A DNA stretch of 40,962 nucleotides, taken from assembly GCA_036897095.1 (NCBI GenBank), contig JAYMSP010000802.1:1-40962 (forward strand). Direction: 5' to 3'. This stretch comes from Plantago elongata (taxonomy: Eukaryota > Streptophyta > Magnoliopsida > Lamiales > Plantaginaceae). Shown in pieces: positions 21,425 through 31,947 of the stretch. Every line of letters starts with the position of its first letter. Within the stretch, counting starts at the first letter, position 1. The position numbers and the translations under genes are program-made. A model generated the notes under the pieces. It had not been told where the DNA came from, did no database searches, and was given only the letters and a program-made list of their open reading frames with translations.

Positions 21425-22788
21425 GTGATTGGAAATAAGTTGGTTTTCAGAAACAAAATGAATGAGTCTGGTAAAATAAACAAGAATAAGGCTAGGTTGG
21501 TTGCCAAGGGATTAACCCAGACTGAAGGCTTAGATTTTGATGAGTCATATGCACCAGTTGCAAGATTGGATGCAATCAGACTATTTCTAGCCTTTGCAGC
21601 TCATAATGACTTTAAACTTTACCAAATGGATGCAAAAAGTGCATTTCTGAATGGTGAACTTGAAGAGGAAGTCTATGTTGATCAACCACTAGGCTTTAAA
21701 GTTTACTCAGAGAGTAGAATGGTCTATAAGTTAGATAAAGCTCTATATTGTTTGAAACAGGCTCCAAGAGCATGGTATGACACTTTGGCCAAATACCATC
21801 CGGAAAGTAGTTTTAAGAAAGCTAAAGTTGATAAAACTTTATTCACTTTAAATCATAAAGGTAAACTACTTTTCGTTCAAGTATATGTTGATGACATTAT
21901 AGTTGGATCTAAAGACAAGCAACTTTGTAATGACTTTGCAAATCTCATGAAGAGCAAATTTGAGATCAGCATGATGGGATAATTGAACTATTTCCTAGGT
22001 TTGCAAGTCAAGCAACTCAATGATGGAATATTCATTAGTCAAATAAAGTATGCAAAGGATACGCTGAACAAGTTCAATCTAAAGCCTTCTGAAAAGAATG
22101 CTAAGATACCTATGAGCATAGGAACGAAAATGACTTATACTAAATATGACAAGAGTGTTGAAGAACTTAAGTATAGGAAGTTGATAGGTTTACTACTCTA
22201 CCTTACTGCAAGTAGTCTTGATATTCAATATGCAGTTGGTGTGTGTGCCCTGAATTTCAAACAAATCCTATGCAATCACACAGCAATATTGCTATGAAGA
22301 TATTAAGGTATGTTAAAAGTATTGTAGAAGTTGGACTGTGGTATCCTAAAGAAAGTGGATTGAGTTTGGTTGGCTACTCAGATGCTGACTATGCTGGATC
22401 AATATTTGATAGGAAAAGTACTTCACGTACTTATCAGTTTTCCGGCACTACACTTATCTCATGGTTTAGCAAGAAGAAAAATTTTGATACTTCTACCACA
22501 GAGGCTGAATATATTGTTGTTGGTTGTTGTGTTACTCAAATTTTATGGATACAACAACTCATAGACTATGGACTCAATAAAGAGAAAACTTCCATTTTAT
22601 GTGACAACACAAGTGCTATTGTGATTATCCAGAATCCTAAGTTCCATGCTATAACTAAACACATTGATGTTAGGCACCATTTCATCAGAGACCATGATGA
22701 GTAAGGCAATATAGAGATTCTAAAAGTTGGTACTGAAGATCAACTTGCAGATATCTTCACTAAGTCACTCCAGGAAAGTAGGTTTTAA
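21425..22788 (+). pseudogene. RT and RNase H of element D; catalytic motifs intact
   Basis: The RT frame 21425-21982 is open and keeps both catalytic boxes: [11 protein letters not shown] and [11 protein letters not shown]. It ends at a TAA that replaces the Glu of the conserved MMGELNYFLG. The frame resumes at once (21983-22297), then shifts near 22245 to the RNase H frame (22243-22704). That frame has Asp in GYSDADYAG, Glu in STTEAEYIVVG and Asp in LCDNTSAI. The tail QLADIFTKSLQESRF ends at a TAA near 22786. One nonsense change and one frameshift separate this from an open RT-RNase H. Confidence 0.9.
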
Positions 22789-23642
22789 ACCTTAAGACAT
22801 AGTCTTGGGTTAATGGAGTTACTAAAGAACTGAAAAGTTCTAAATCTCTAAGGTTTTGAGTGAGAAAAGAAGAATAGGAAACATGTATCTGAAATGGGCA
22901 TTCAGATAACTAATTTGCAAAAGAACTGATACAAAAAGAGTTTCTGAGAATATTGATGTTTCTGGAACGGTTATCCAGAAAGGCTAACTGGTATACAAAC
23001 TATTAGTTCTCAAAAGGGGACTCAGACTTCTATATTGTCACATAGTGTGGGGGAACACAAATTCTATCATAGTACAATTTCTGAGAGTAAAACATGTCTA
23101 AGGCTTTGTGTTGTTACCATTTTCATGCTAACATAAGACAAGACTCAGTTTTCATAATGATAAGTCCAAAGACTGTATTTTCTCACACAATAATAGTGAT
23201 GTATGGATATAATTTGTCAAAATTAATTAAGTGGACACGGGAACATTTGTTGATCGCTATCATTACAAAGATATTCAACTATAACCCTTGATGAATAAAC
23301 CTTTCATCTCAACGGATGACATTAAATCACGGCAAGTAATGCCTATTGTAAAAATAGTCATCGGCATTTATCATGCCGATGTAGTGTACACAGTTACACA
23401 TACGAAATTTCTATACGTATCTATGTATTATTTACCTGCTATATATAAAGGATTTTGGTAAGAGGCAAACACTTTTACCAAATTCGAAATTTAACCTTGC
23501 ATCAAAACAACAAAAAACCTACAAGTTTTCTAAGAAATCATCTGCAAATCCCGTGTTTCTTGCCAAATCTTCTGAAAAGATAGACTAATCTTCTCGATCG
23601 ACTACTAAACTCAACTCACTCACTCAATACTCTATATAATAT
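22789..23642 (+). other. Spacer between pol and accessory gene of element D
   Basis: No gene. Several copies of TTTCTGAGA-like words (22939, 23083) and a conserved TATA box (23440-23449) with a downstream A/C-rich leader-like stretch. It aligns with the element E spacer 33587-34530. Confidence 0.6.
23440..23449 (+). promoter_or_regulatory. Internal TATA box upstream of the accessory gene, element D
   Basis: CTATATATAAAG about 200 bp before the ATG at 23643, within a block conserved with element E (minus, 33784-33795). Suggests the accessory gene has its own promoter. Confidence 0.6.
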
Positions 23643-25324
23643 ATGGCTCCTAAGAAAACCTCTTCCAAGAACATAGTTGTGGCCTTCTCTTCTGCTAAAA
23701 AGCAAGTTGAGAGAAATCTAGAGGTGTTGAATAAATGCCTCTTGGGTAAATTCAACCCAAATGACTGGACTTCCAGCCTCAAATTGAACTGGGGAGCACA
23801 TATGGGCGCACAGTACTTGACTGTGGCTATATCCTTAACCCCATATAGGAATCATGTCTTGAAAATGATTGAAAAAGCCATAATCAAGAAATTTCTCTCT
23901 ACTGGCCCAAGCGGTTGGAGTTCTACAATAGCTCAAAAATCTACACAAACCTTAGTAATGGCGTTGAAGAAACATACATTAAGTCCAAAGTTCGGAGAAC
24001 TTAAATAGTCCTGGACTGTGACAAGTTTTGCAAGATCTTCCGTCTGAAGAATCGTGGCTCAGTTTCTGAGATTAATACCAAGGATAAGGTTCTGAATGAC
24101 AGTGTCAGAATCTTGTATGAAGAAGCTGCGATTGATAAGATCAAAGACCGTCCATCCTCGTTCATACGGGGAGACATAAGGATCAGGCATCTGTATGAGC
24201 ACTGGAATGTCTTAGGCAGCATTCTACACCATTGCATCGATGGCAACAAGGAAGGCATTGATCAGATTAGCCTTGAACAATGGATGATGATGAACATTCT
24301 CCAGAAACAAGTAAATAAGAAGGAACACCTCTTTAATTGGGGTAAGTACGGATTTACTAAGTTCATAAATTGAGTTAAGGAGTTTGAACCCAAGATAGCT
24401 AAAGGTCGTGCTGACACAAATGCAAACATGCACTATGGCTTGAAGATATGCTATCTTCTGGAGAAATTCCATATTGAGCTCAGAGGGCATATTGACATTC
24501 ACGTGACCAAAAACATGTTGCAAAGAGACCAAGGACCAAGAAGCCGAGAACTTCAAGGAAACAACTTGCAAAAGTTGTTATTAAAGAACCCCAACCCTCA
24601 GAAAGGGTTGATGAGGATGAAGCCCCTCAACCAAGACCTGTTCATAAAGACATCATTTTTGAATGAAGATCAGGCAGCTTAGGCAAAATGCCAGAGCTCT
24701 CCGTGCAAGACCACAATGCAATTGACGAGTTTGTCCCAAATTATGATAGTGACGGCTCTGATGATAATATCTCCTTAGTAGAGGCACTAAAGAGATCACA
24801 GATAGAGACTCATGGTGGAGCCTCAAGCTCAACTTCTTTGAAGAAAAGAGCTAAGTTTGCTGAGACAGCACCAACATAAGGAGTTATCACACCCCAACGT
24901 GAAGATGAAGGTTTGGTGGAAAGTGATAGAATGTTGGAGGATACTGACATTGCCTCCACAGCAAGAAGAATAAGTTGGGTATCAAACCCTACCAATCCTT
25001 TTATATGACTGCTGGTGAGTATATGGATGACATTGCATATCTTGAGATCATCTATCAGCATCATGAGTTGTCTGAGCTTAAGGTAAAACATGCATGGGTA
25101 TGGGCAAATAATACTGGTTTAAGCACTTTGTTCAGAAAAACAAAGACCCTGCCAAGACCTACAAAGACCTTTGTGGATTAGCCAGAAAGATAGGGCTATC
25201 TGTCAGAAAGCTTCTCTATGAACATGTTGAAGACTGCAGGAAGGTTGATAACCAGATCCACTGATCCAGAAAGGGTGCTGAAGAACTTGTGGTTTCTGAA
25301 CCAAGGTTGAATTTGAAGACTTGA
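23643..25324 (+). pseudogene. Accessory gene of element D, with a large internal deletion
   Basis: Starts MAPKKTSSKN, matching MAPRKTSSKN in element E. The N-terminal domain is readable in pieces: 23643-24008 with LNWGAHMGAQYL; from about 24040 FRLKNRGS; 24113-24373 with IRHLYEHWNVLGSIL and LFNWGKYGFTKF; then MHYGLKICYLLE. The Ser/Glu-rich part ends at EDTDIAST (about 24960), where it jumps to the C-terminal domain (KNKLGIKPYQ-like, 24975-25181). About 3.5 kb present in element E, including all intron-bearing exons, is missing. The C-terminal frame is shifted after the junction. Function unknown. Confidence 0.75.
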
Positions 25325-25673
25325 AGACTAGTATTTTAGGATGTCTTACATGGAGCTTGGACTCTCCTGTTGTCCTAATTTACGTAGTGATTTTGTAAAA
25401 CTTTGATGATTGTTCTGTAATGTTCAATATTTGTAAAAGTTATCCATTCTTCTGTAATTATTCAACCTGATGATCATACTCTCATATACCATTGAAAGAA
25501 GATAATTTGTCAGCAAAGATCACATCTTGTGATTTGGTTGATGTTTACTTTCAGCACTTAATTTACTGATTTAATATCATTTGAAATATTTAAGTGGTGG
25601 ATTATTTTCACTTCCATGTTTGTAATAGGACTTTGAAGATAGTCATGGTTGACTGATAAAAAAGGGGAAATTT
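25325..25673 (+). other. 3' untranslated region and polypurine tract of element D
   Basis: Aligns with 18870-19209 of element C. The purine tract is at 25658-25670 (AAAAAAGGGGAAA). It includes the sequence GTCAGCAAAGATCAC, the intact form of the deletion junction in element E. No gene. Confidence 0.65.
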
Positions 25674-27025
25674 TGTAAGGTATATCTGTTAGTATTATTT
25701 TGATCAATCACCATATGACTTATCTTAGTACAGAAAGGTGACTAGTACTCTTAGTTCACTTGAGCATTGTAAAAGAGGAAATCACTTAGTATGTTAGTCT
25801 AGTAAAACTTGTAATAGGATTATTAGGTCTTTGGATGTAATTTTATATTTTGAAGAAGGCCATGAAGAAGGATCCTAGCAATAGATTTTAATCGAAAATT
25901 TGAAGACTAAAGATTGCACAAGTTTATGAAGACGGAAGGTTAAGTCTCCTCATATAGACTATGATCAGAAAGAATATTGTATAGTGCATATATTGCACAT
26001 AACAAATCTCTGAACATATGACATCACTGAGTATAGAAAGGCCCATGTGTCCGTTGACACTACAGGACAAGAAATAGTATGATGCATTAATTACACCGGC
26101 TGGAAAGCCGCTCAATGCGTAGTCCTCTCTGAAAATGAGAATGGGACTTCTGTGTACTCACTTGGAGATATCAACGAATTGAATTTTGAGAAGGTCAAAC
26201 TATTCAAACGACTCTCATATTCATCTATAAATATCCCAACTTCGAACCTGAGAAATTCACACGAACTACGCTCATATTTACCTATCAAGCAAGTATTCTC
26301 TCAAGCATCTCACTACCATTCTCCAAGCTTACTATTGCGACTGAAAAGCTCGAAGAATCACTAGTAGTTCTAAGTGCCCAAGACCTATAACAAGAGATTG
26401 TTATTCGTGAACGAGTTGAACTTTCGGATGCCTTTCTGAAGCTCATTCTCCAGAACGAATACCAATTAATTGGGTCAGTAAAAGAGAACCTACCATACAT
26501 TGAATAAGTGTATCAAGTAGTGTCATATCTTCTAAGCTCTCGGAAAATATAATTGAAAAGTTATACGAGAAGCTTTCCTGACAATTAACTTATAACCAAC
26601 ACCATCAAGGCATGGAGTACAGGAAGTACTTGATTTGGGAAATCAAGGAACAGCTCAAAGGTTATCTTGAGTATAGGAAGTACTTGGCTCTAGGAGCTAG
26701 GGAACAACTCAGAGGGAACATTTGATTTGGAACCATTTGTTTGTAGGGATCTTAAAATAGGATTAAATGTAAGGAGAACTCAATTGTCTGTTCTAGTGAA
26801 TTCAAGGTCTCCAAAAGGCCGAGTGGACTAGTTGGAGGATTACGCCACCTCCAGATACCACTATACTTGATGTATTATTTACTTATTATGTATTTAGATT
26901 CAATCATAGCACACACACACACATTTACTACTGCAAAGCACATACCCATTTATCTATCGCATAAGTCTCCCGCTCTCTGATTTTACACCCACCATCTTTT
27001 GAGAAATAGTGTTTATCGACAAAAG
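25674..27025 (+). repeat. 3' LTR of element D, lacking its last part
   Basis: Starts TGTAAGGTATATCTGTTAG after the purine tract and follows LTR C closely. It breaks off after ATCGACAAAAG (27025), about 70 bp before the usual CCAACA end. It has a TATA box at 26226-26235 and a CA microsatellite near 26917. The next bases begin LTR E in the opposite direction. Confidence 0.85.
26226..26235 (+). promoter_or_regulatory. TATA box in LTR of element D
   Basis: TATAAATATC, shared with LTRs B and E. About 550 bp into the LTR. Confidence 0.55.
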
Positions 27026-27028
27026 GCT

Positions 27029-28071
27029 TGTTGGTCTAGATAACAACAAAGGAAAAGACTAGAGGTAGGGTAAATAGTATATTCAAACTTTTATCGAGAA
27101 ACACTATTTCTCAGAAACTGGTGGGTTTCTGATACTTAAATTCAGAGAGCGGAAGACTTAAGCGATAGATAAATATGTGTTGCTTTGCAGTAATAAATGT
27201 GAGTGTGTGTGTAATACTGGATTGTAAATACAGAATAGTAAATAACACAGCAAGTATAGTGGTATCTGGAGGTGGCGGAATCCTCCAACTAATCCACTCG
27301 GCCTTTTTGGGGACTGGAATTCACTAGAACATACAATTGAGTTCTCCTTATAATACATCTTATTCTAACATCCCTACAAATAAATGGTTTCCAACCAAAT
27401 GTTCCCCCTGAATTTTTCCCTAGCTCCTCGAGCCAAGTACGTCTTGTACTCAAGTTAACCTTGGAGCTTTTCCTTGATTTCCCAAACCAAGTACTTCATG
27501 TACTCCACGCCTTGATAGTGTTGGTTAAAGTTAATTTGTCAGGTAAGCTTCTCGTTTTCAGAGAGCTTAGAAGAGATAACACTACTTAATACACTTATTC
27601 AATGTATGGTAGGTTCTCTGTTACTGACCCAAGTAATTGATATCCGTTCTGGAGAATGAGCTTCAGAAAGGGTATCTGAAAGTTCGACTCTTTCACGAAT
27701 AACAATCTCTTGTTATAGGTTTAGGACACTTAGAACTACTAGTGATTCTTCGAGCTTTAGTCGCAAGAGAAAGTTTGGAGAATTGTAGTATGAAAGATTG
27801 AGAGAATGCTTGTTAGATAAGTAGATATGAGCGTAGTTCGTGTGTGTATTTCTCAGCTTCTAAGTTGTGATATTTATAGATTAATTTGAGAGTCATTTGA
27901 ATAGTATATGTTAGACCTTCTCAAAATTCGATCTGTTGATATCTCGAAATGAGTACTCAGAAGTCCACTTTATCATTTTTTCGAGAGGACTATGCATTGA
28001 GCGACTTTCCAGCCTATGTAATTAATGCATTGTACTATTTCTTGTCATGTAGTCTCAACAGACACATGAGA
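27029..28071 (-). repeat. 3' LTR of element E, missing its first ~390 bp
   Basis: Plus strand begins TGTTGGTCTAGATAAC, the reverse complement of the LTR terminus. It aligns with LTRs B-D as far as CTCATGTGTC, then jumps to 3' untranslated sequence at 28072-28075. The U3 start and the polypurine tract are deleted; the TATA box (minus, 27871-27878) remains. Confidence 0.88.
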
Positions 28072-28075
28072 CTTT

Positions 28076-28267
28076 GCTAACAAGTTATCTTTTTATAAAT
28101 GGTTTCTGAGAGTATGATCATCAGAAAGAAACATTACAGTACAAGATAACTTTTACAAAAATATTGAACTATTAAGAACAATTCAGCAAAGTGTTACAAA
28201 ACTACTAAGTAAATTAGGATAATAGGAGAATCCAAGCTCCAAGTAAGAAATCCTAAATTACTAGTCT
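28076..28267 (-). other. Shortened 3' untranslated region of element E
   Basis: Aligns with 25325-25530 of element D, up to GCAAAG. Contains TTTCTGAGAG (28107). No gene. Confidence 0.6.
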
Positions 28268-31043
28268 TCAAGTCTTCAAAATTAAATTTGGTTCAGAAAC
28301 CACAAGTTCTTCAGCACCTCTCTGGATCAATGGGTGTCAACCCTCCTGCAGTCTTCATCATATTCATAGAGAAGCCTTCTGATAGAGAGCTCTGTCTTTC
28401 TGGCTAATCCACAAATCTCTTGATAAGTTTTGACAGGGTCTTTGTTTTTCTAAACAAAGTTTTTGACCCATAGGTATTTGCCCCATACCCATGCATGGTT
28501 AACCTTCAGCAGTGATAACTCATGATACTTGTAGATTTCCTCCAAGTAAGCAATACCATCCAGGTATTGTTCCTTTGTCATGTAAAATGACTCACAAGGT
28601 TCAACTCCTAGTTTATTCTGTCTGTTGAGAGTACCAACCAACTTTCTGATCTTGTTTATCTCATCAGACTTAGGATAAGGACAGACAAAATCAAGTAGCT
28701 TCTTCATAGCCTCAGTCCTTGTGCAAACCTCAAAATCAAGCCATGCCTTGGTGTTGCTGGATTTAGCAATGTAGGCTTGTTGGTCTCCATGCCATCATTT
28801 GATTATAGATTGGTTCTGGAAACCTCCTGTGCAATAGCAAATGGTGTAGCTCAAGGATCCAGTAACGATTCTGGAGATGTATGCACCTATAGGCAGATTG
28901 ATTGTCATCAGTTTTGACATACTCAATCAGGGCAGCAGCTGGCCTTTCCTCTTGTTATTTTTCTTGAACTCTACCAAACTGTAGATCCCTTTGCCTTTTT
29001 TTGATTTAAGCTCTTCTCCTGTGTCAGTTCTTCATGCTTTCTGGGAGCATTGCTGGAAGATCCTCCTTGGATCGACTTGTTGTTCCCAGGAGGAGTTCTG
29101 GCATTGATTGGTTTTGCTGCCAGTGGTGGTTCAGGAAGGCTACCCACTTTCCTTCTATTCTAAAGTGGATGCTCATCCGTGTCAGTCTCATCATCATCAT
29201 CATTATGAAAATTTTGAACTGGAGACTTGCATGTTTCCTGACCATTAAACTCTCGTTCTTCCTTTTCTTCTTCTTCAGAGGACTTCTTCTCTTCAATTAT
29301 AACAAGGGCCTTAGAACCCCTAATTATTATACTTTTAAGCCTTGTTGATGATCTAACTCTGGTGTTTGGAACATGGAGTTCTTCAGAAGGGGTGTCCTTT
29401 TCTGAAACCTAACTTGTGGAGGGAGGTAATTGTTTTCTCTTCATGCCTTTGCCTTTCTGGGCAGCTGTATTCTCTTCCCCCATAGTAATGAGTGACTGAT
29501 TCATACTAGCAAAAGAGTGTGAGAGAGACTCAAAATTGGTTTGCAGATTGTTTTGAACTCGGGCAAGCTTCTGGATTTCTGCTCGGAGCTCTTGATTTTC
29601 TTTAAGGAGTAACTCCTCCTTTTGGTTCATCTCTTCAAGAAGACGGTATATAGCTTATGCTTTTTGAGTGGCATAATATGCTTCCTAAAGGGACTTGTTT
29701 GCATGGTTACAGTCTTCATCACGGACCATGCCTTGATCTTTCTGAGATAAGGCAATGCTAGTGGCTTTGTGTAGAAAGAGCTTAGAAACTAGCTTAAGGT
29801 TGGATGGGATAGATGCAAGTACATGGGAGTCTTCTTCAACTAACTCATATCGTAGCTTAGCAAACACATCACTCTTTCCCAAATATTTTTCGTCTCTGGA
29901 AGTAATGGCTAATGAGGAGAAGATATGTGGAGCAAGGAATTCTCTCTTGTAATGTGAGAGAAGAATTGCATCCTCTTCTAGAGTCATGTCCTGTGTATCA
30001 TCATCATAGTGCTCACATAGATGTGATCAACCTGATCAATAGTGTCGAGCCCAGCAACCATTTTGTCTTTTCCCTTGGCGCTTCATTTTTTAGATGATGG
30101 ATGGCTAGCCTATCTGATGCAGCCTTAGCATTATGCTATGTATCTAATGTCACCAGAGCATCCAACTCTACAGCCGTGGCATCGATATATTTCTTCAGTT
30201 GTAGCTTTTCGGCAAGGAGTTCCCGCTCCTTGGCATTTTCTACCTCAATCTTAAATAGTTGGGCCTCTTTAGCTTCAATCAGAGACTGGTATTCTTGATT
30301 GAGCCTTTTCTCTTCTTCTAATTTTTCCATGAGTTTGGCAACTCATTGTTCAAAGGCTTGAATGTCTTCTTATAAAGCAGCCTGTTGATTATGGTCATTA
30401 TTTCCTTGTTGTTCAGCTGGTGGTGGTGATGCTTTTGGTGATGATGGTGCGTCTCTCTGAGTTGAGTACCTGGTCCTGCACTTCCTTGTGACATTCCACC
30501 AATCCCTGGTCCTGAACTATCATCATTGTCATCATCAGATAAGTGGTCATCACCTCCCTCTTGTTGTTCAAATGAAGTGTCAAGATCATGCTCATCAGTT
30601 TCTTCTTCTTCATCCGATACTAGATTGATCATAGAGGGAAAAGTGACCATCCACCCGTTTACTTCCTCTTGTTTATAGTTATAAAATCTGAGTGTCTTGG
30701 GTAGAGCAGGGCCTAATGCCATCTGCTTTCTGGTTTTTTCATTTCTAGCTTTGAACGCGTTTATCAGTTTGGTGCCCACTTCATAAGTGAAGTCGTCATG
30801 CATCAATGTATGATGAGAGTAGTCCTCTATGGGAAACATCGCATGAACGTAAATTTCCAGATCGAAGGCTCTTTCCCTTCTCTCTTTATTTTCAATCAGT
30901 TTGGCTATCCATGTAATATCAGCTTTTCTGAGCTTTTGCCATTGTCTGAAGCACTTCAAGTGTCTCTTCAGAGTGATTGCCTGGAAAACTTTCAATAAAT
31001 CAAGTGGCTCGTCCACATCGATCACTGGCACCACAACTTGAGC

Positions 31044-31129
31044 CTGAAAGAAAGTAATCAAGTTAGTTTTATTCAAACTTACTTGTTGGTTATCTAAGAA
31101 AACTGAAGTTCAAGTCTTTCTGAGCATAC
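31044..31129 (-). other. Putative intron 5 of the element E accessory gene (86 bp)
   Basis: Donor ACATAG|GTATGC, acceptor ACTTTCTTTCAG|GCT, a strong pyrimidine tract. The last upstream codon reads TAG, probably from CAG by C-to-T. Downstream exon continues AQVVVPVIDVDEP in frame. Confidence 0.7.
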
Positions 31130-31228
31130 CTATGTAGCAACACCAGGCTCATTTGATTGAACTTCTGGAGTAACATGTGCTTCATACCATGTTGAGAGGA
31201 GCAGTTGATGCCTCATCAACCTCTCTTT

Positions 31229-31326
31229 CTGCTAGATTTAAGAACAAAAATCAGAATGCAAGTTATGGATTTGATCAGAATGTTATGTTTCGTAAGAACA
31301 ATATTGATGTCTGAGGTATCACTTAC
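31229..31326 (-). other. Putative intron 4 of the element E accessory gene (95-98 bp)
   Basis: Donor GTGGAA|GTAAGT, a near-consensus site. Acceptor either CTAG (31232) or CTAGCAG (31229); both keep phase 0 because they differ by three bases. Confidence 0.65.
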
Positions 31327-31482
31327 TTCCACAGTTGGAAGCTCAGACTTAATGATTTTCTCATAAACCATGTTGGTTTCTGGCACCTTTTCAGGAGATT
31401 TAGCCTTTTCGGCTTTATCAACATCCATTGGTGATGGAGATGTCACAGTGGTCTCCCCATCAACCTTTTCTTCAGAATGAAC

Positions 31483-31567
31483 CTGTAAGAAGATATATTG
31501 CACTTGATTAAGTAAATGATATATACAAGTAATTCACAGAAAAGACTTTGATTCTTATTTTATATAC
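31483..31567 (-). other. Putative intron 3 of the element E accessory gene (85 bp)
   Basis: Donor GAGAAG|GTATAT, acceptor ATCTTCTTACAG|GTT. AT-rich, in phase 0 on both sides, joining PSVEK to VHSEEK. The best example of the set. Confidence 0.7.
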
Positions 31568-31674
31568 CTTCTCAACAGAAGGCTCGGAAACAATGTCCTC
31601 AGAAGGTTATTCAACCTCTGGAATCACTTGCTCTTGTGGTGTTTCCACCACTTCATTCACTTCCTCAGTTGGAG

Positions 31675-31765
31675 CTTGTTTATAGAGACAAAGAAAGAAG
31701 TTATTAAAACACACTTAGAAACTTATTTAAAACCAAAATATTTCTTTTCATAAATAATCAACTAC
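31675..31765 (-). other. Putative intron 2 of the element E accessory gene (91 bp)
   Basis: Donor CAA|GTAGTT, acceptor CTCTATAAACAAG|CTCC. The following exon is one base short of keeping frame (107 instead of 108), so the acceptor seems altered by a one-base change. Confidence 0.5.
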
Positions 31766-31873
31766 TTGTATCACAAGCTCAGTTTCCATGTGTTCTGAGG
31801 TTTTTGGAATTACTTCTTCAATCAGGGAGGTAGGCACTTATGATTCTCCCTGAGTTTGTGTCTCCATATTAGC

Positions 31874-31947
31874 CTATAACAAAGAAGGTATATGAGTAAC
31901 AAGTTAACATAAAATGCTTACAAGTTAGAGATAAACCACTCTGCTAC
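31874..31947 (-). other. Putative intron 1 of the element E accessory gene (74 bp)
   Basis: Donor CAT|GTAGCA, acceptor CTTTGTTATAG|GCT. The donor was chosen because it gives phase 0; a better-looking GTAAGC at 31921 would break the frame and leave only 48 bp. Pyrimidine-rich acceptor. Confidence 0.5.

Larger units (their letters stand above)
20666..27025 (+). mobile_element. Element D: 5'-truncated B-E family element
   Basis: Begins in the C-terminal part of integrase (AAGGTGTATTTC, the GVFLGY motif) immediately after LTR C. It continues through RT, RNase H, a spacer with an internal TATA box, a shortened accessory gene, a polypurine tract and a 3' LTR that breaks off at about 27025 against element E. 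Its LTR, gag, protease and integrase core are absent. Confidence 0.9.

Noticed and set aside
26400-26470. Heat-shock elements in the LTRs (GAACTTTC and TTCTCCAGAA-like words)
   Set aside because: One GAA-N2-TTC core is present, but it lies downstream of the TATA box and the arrays are not in proper spacing. Not enough for a heat-response claim.
31874-31921. 48-bp intron using the GTAAGC donor
   Set aside because: Too short for a plant intron and it breaks phase; the donor at 31947 gives 74 bp and keeps the frame.
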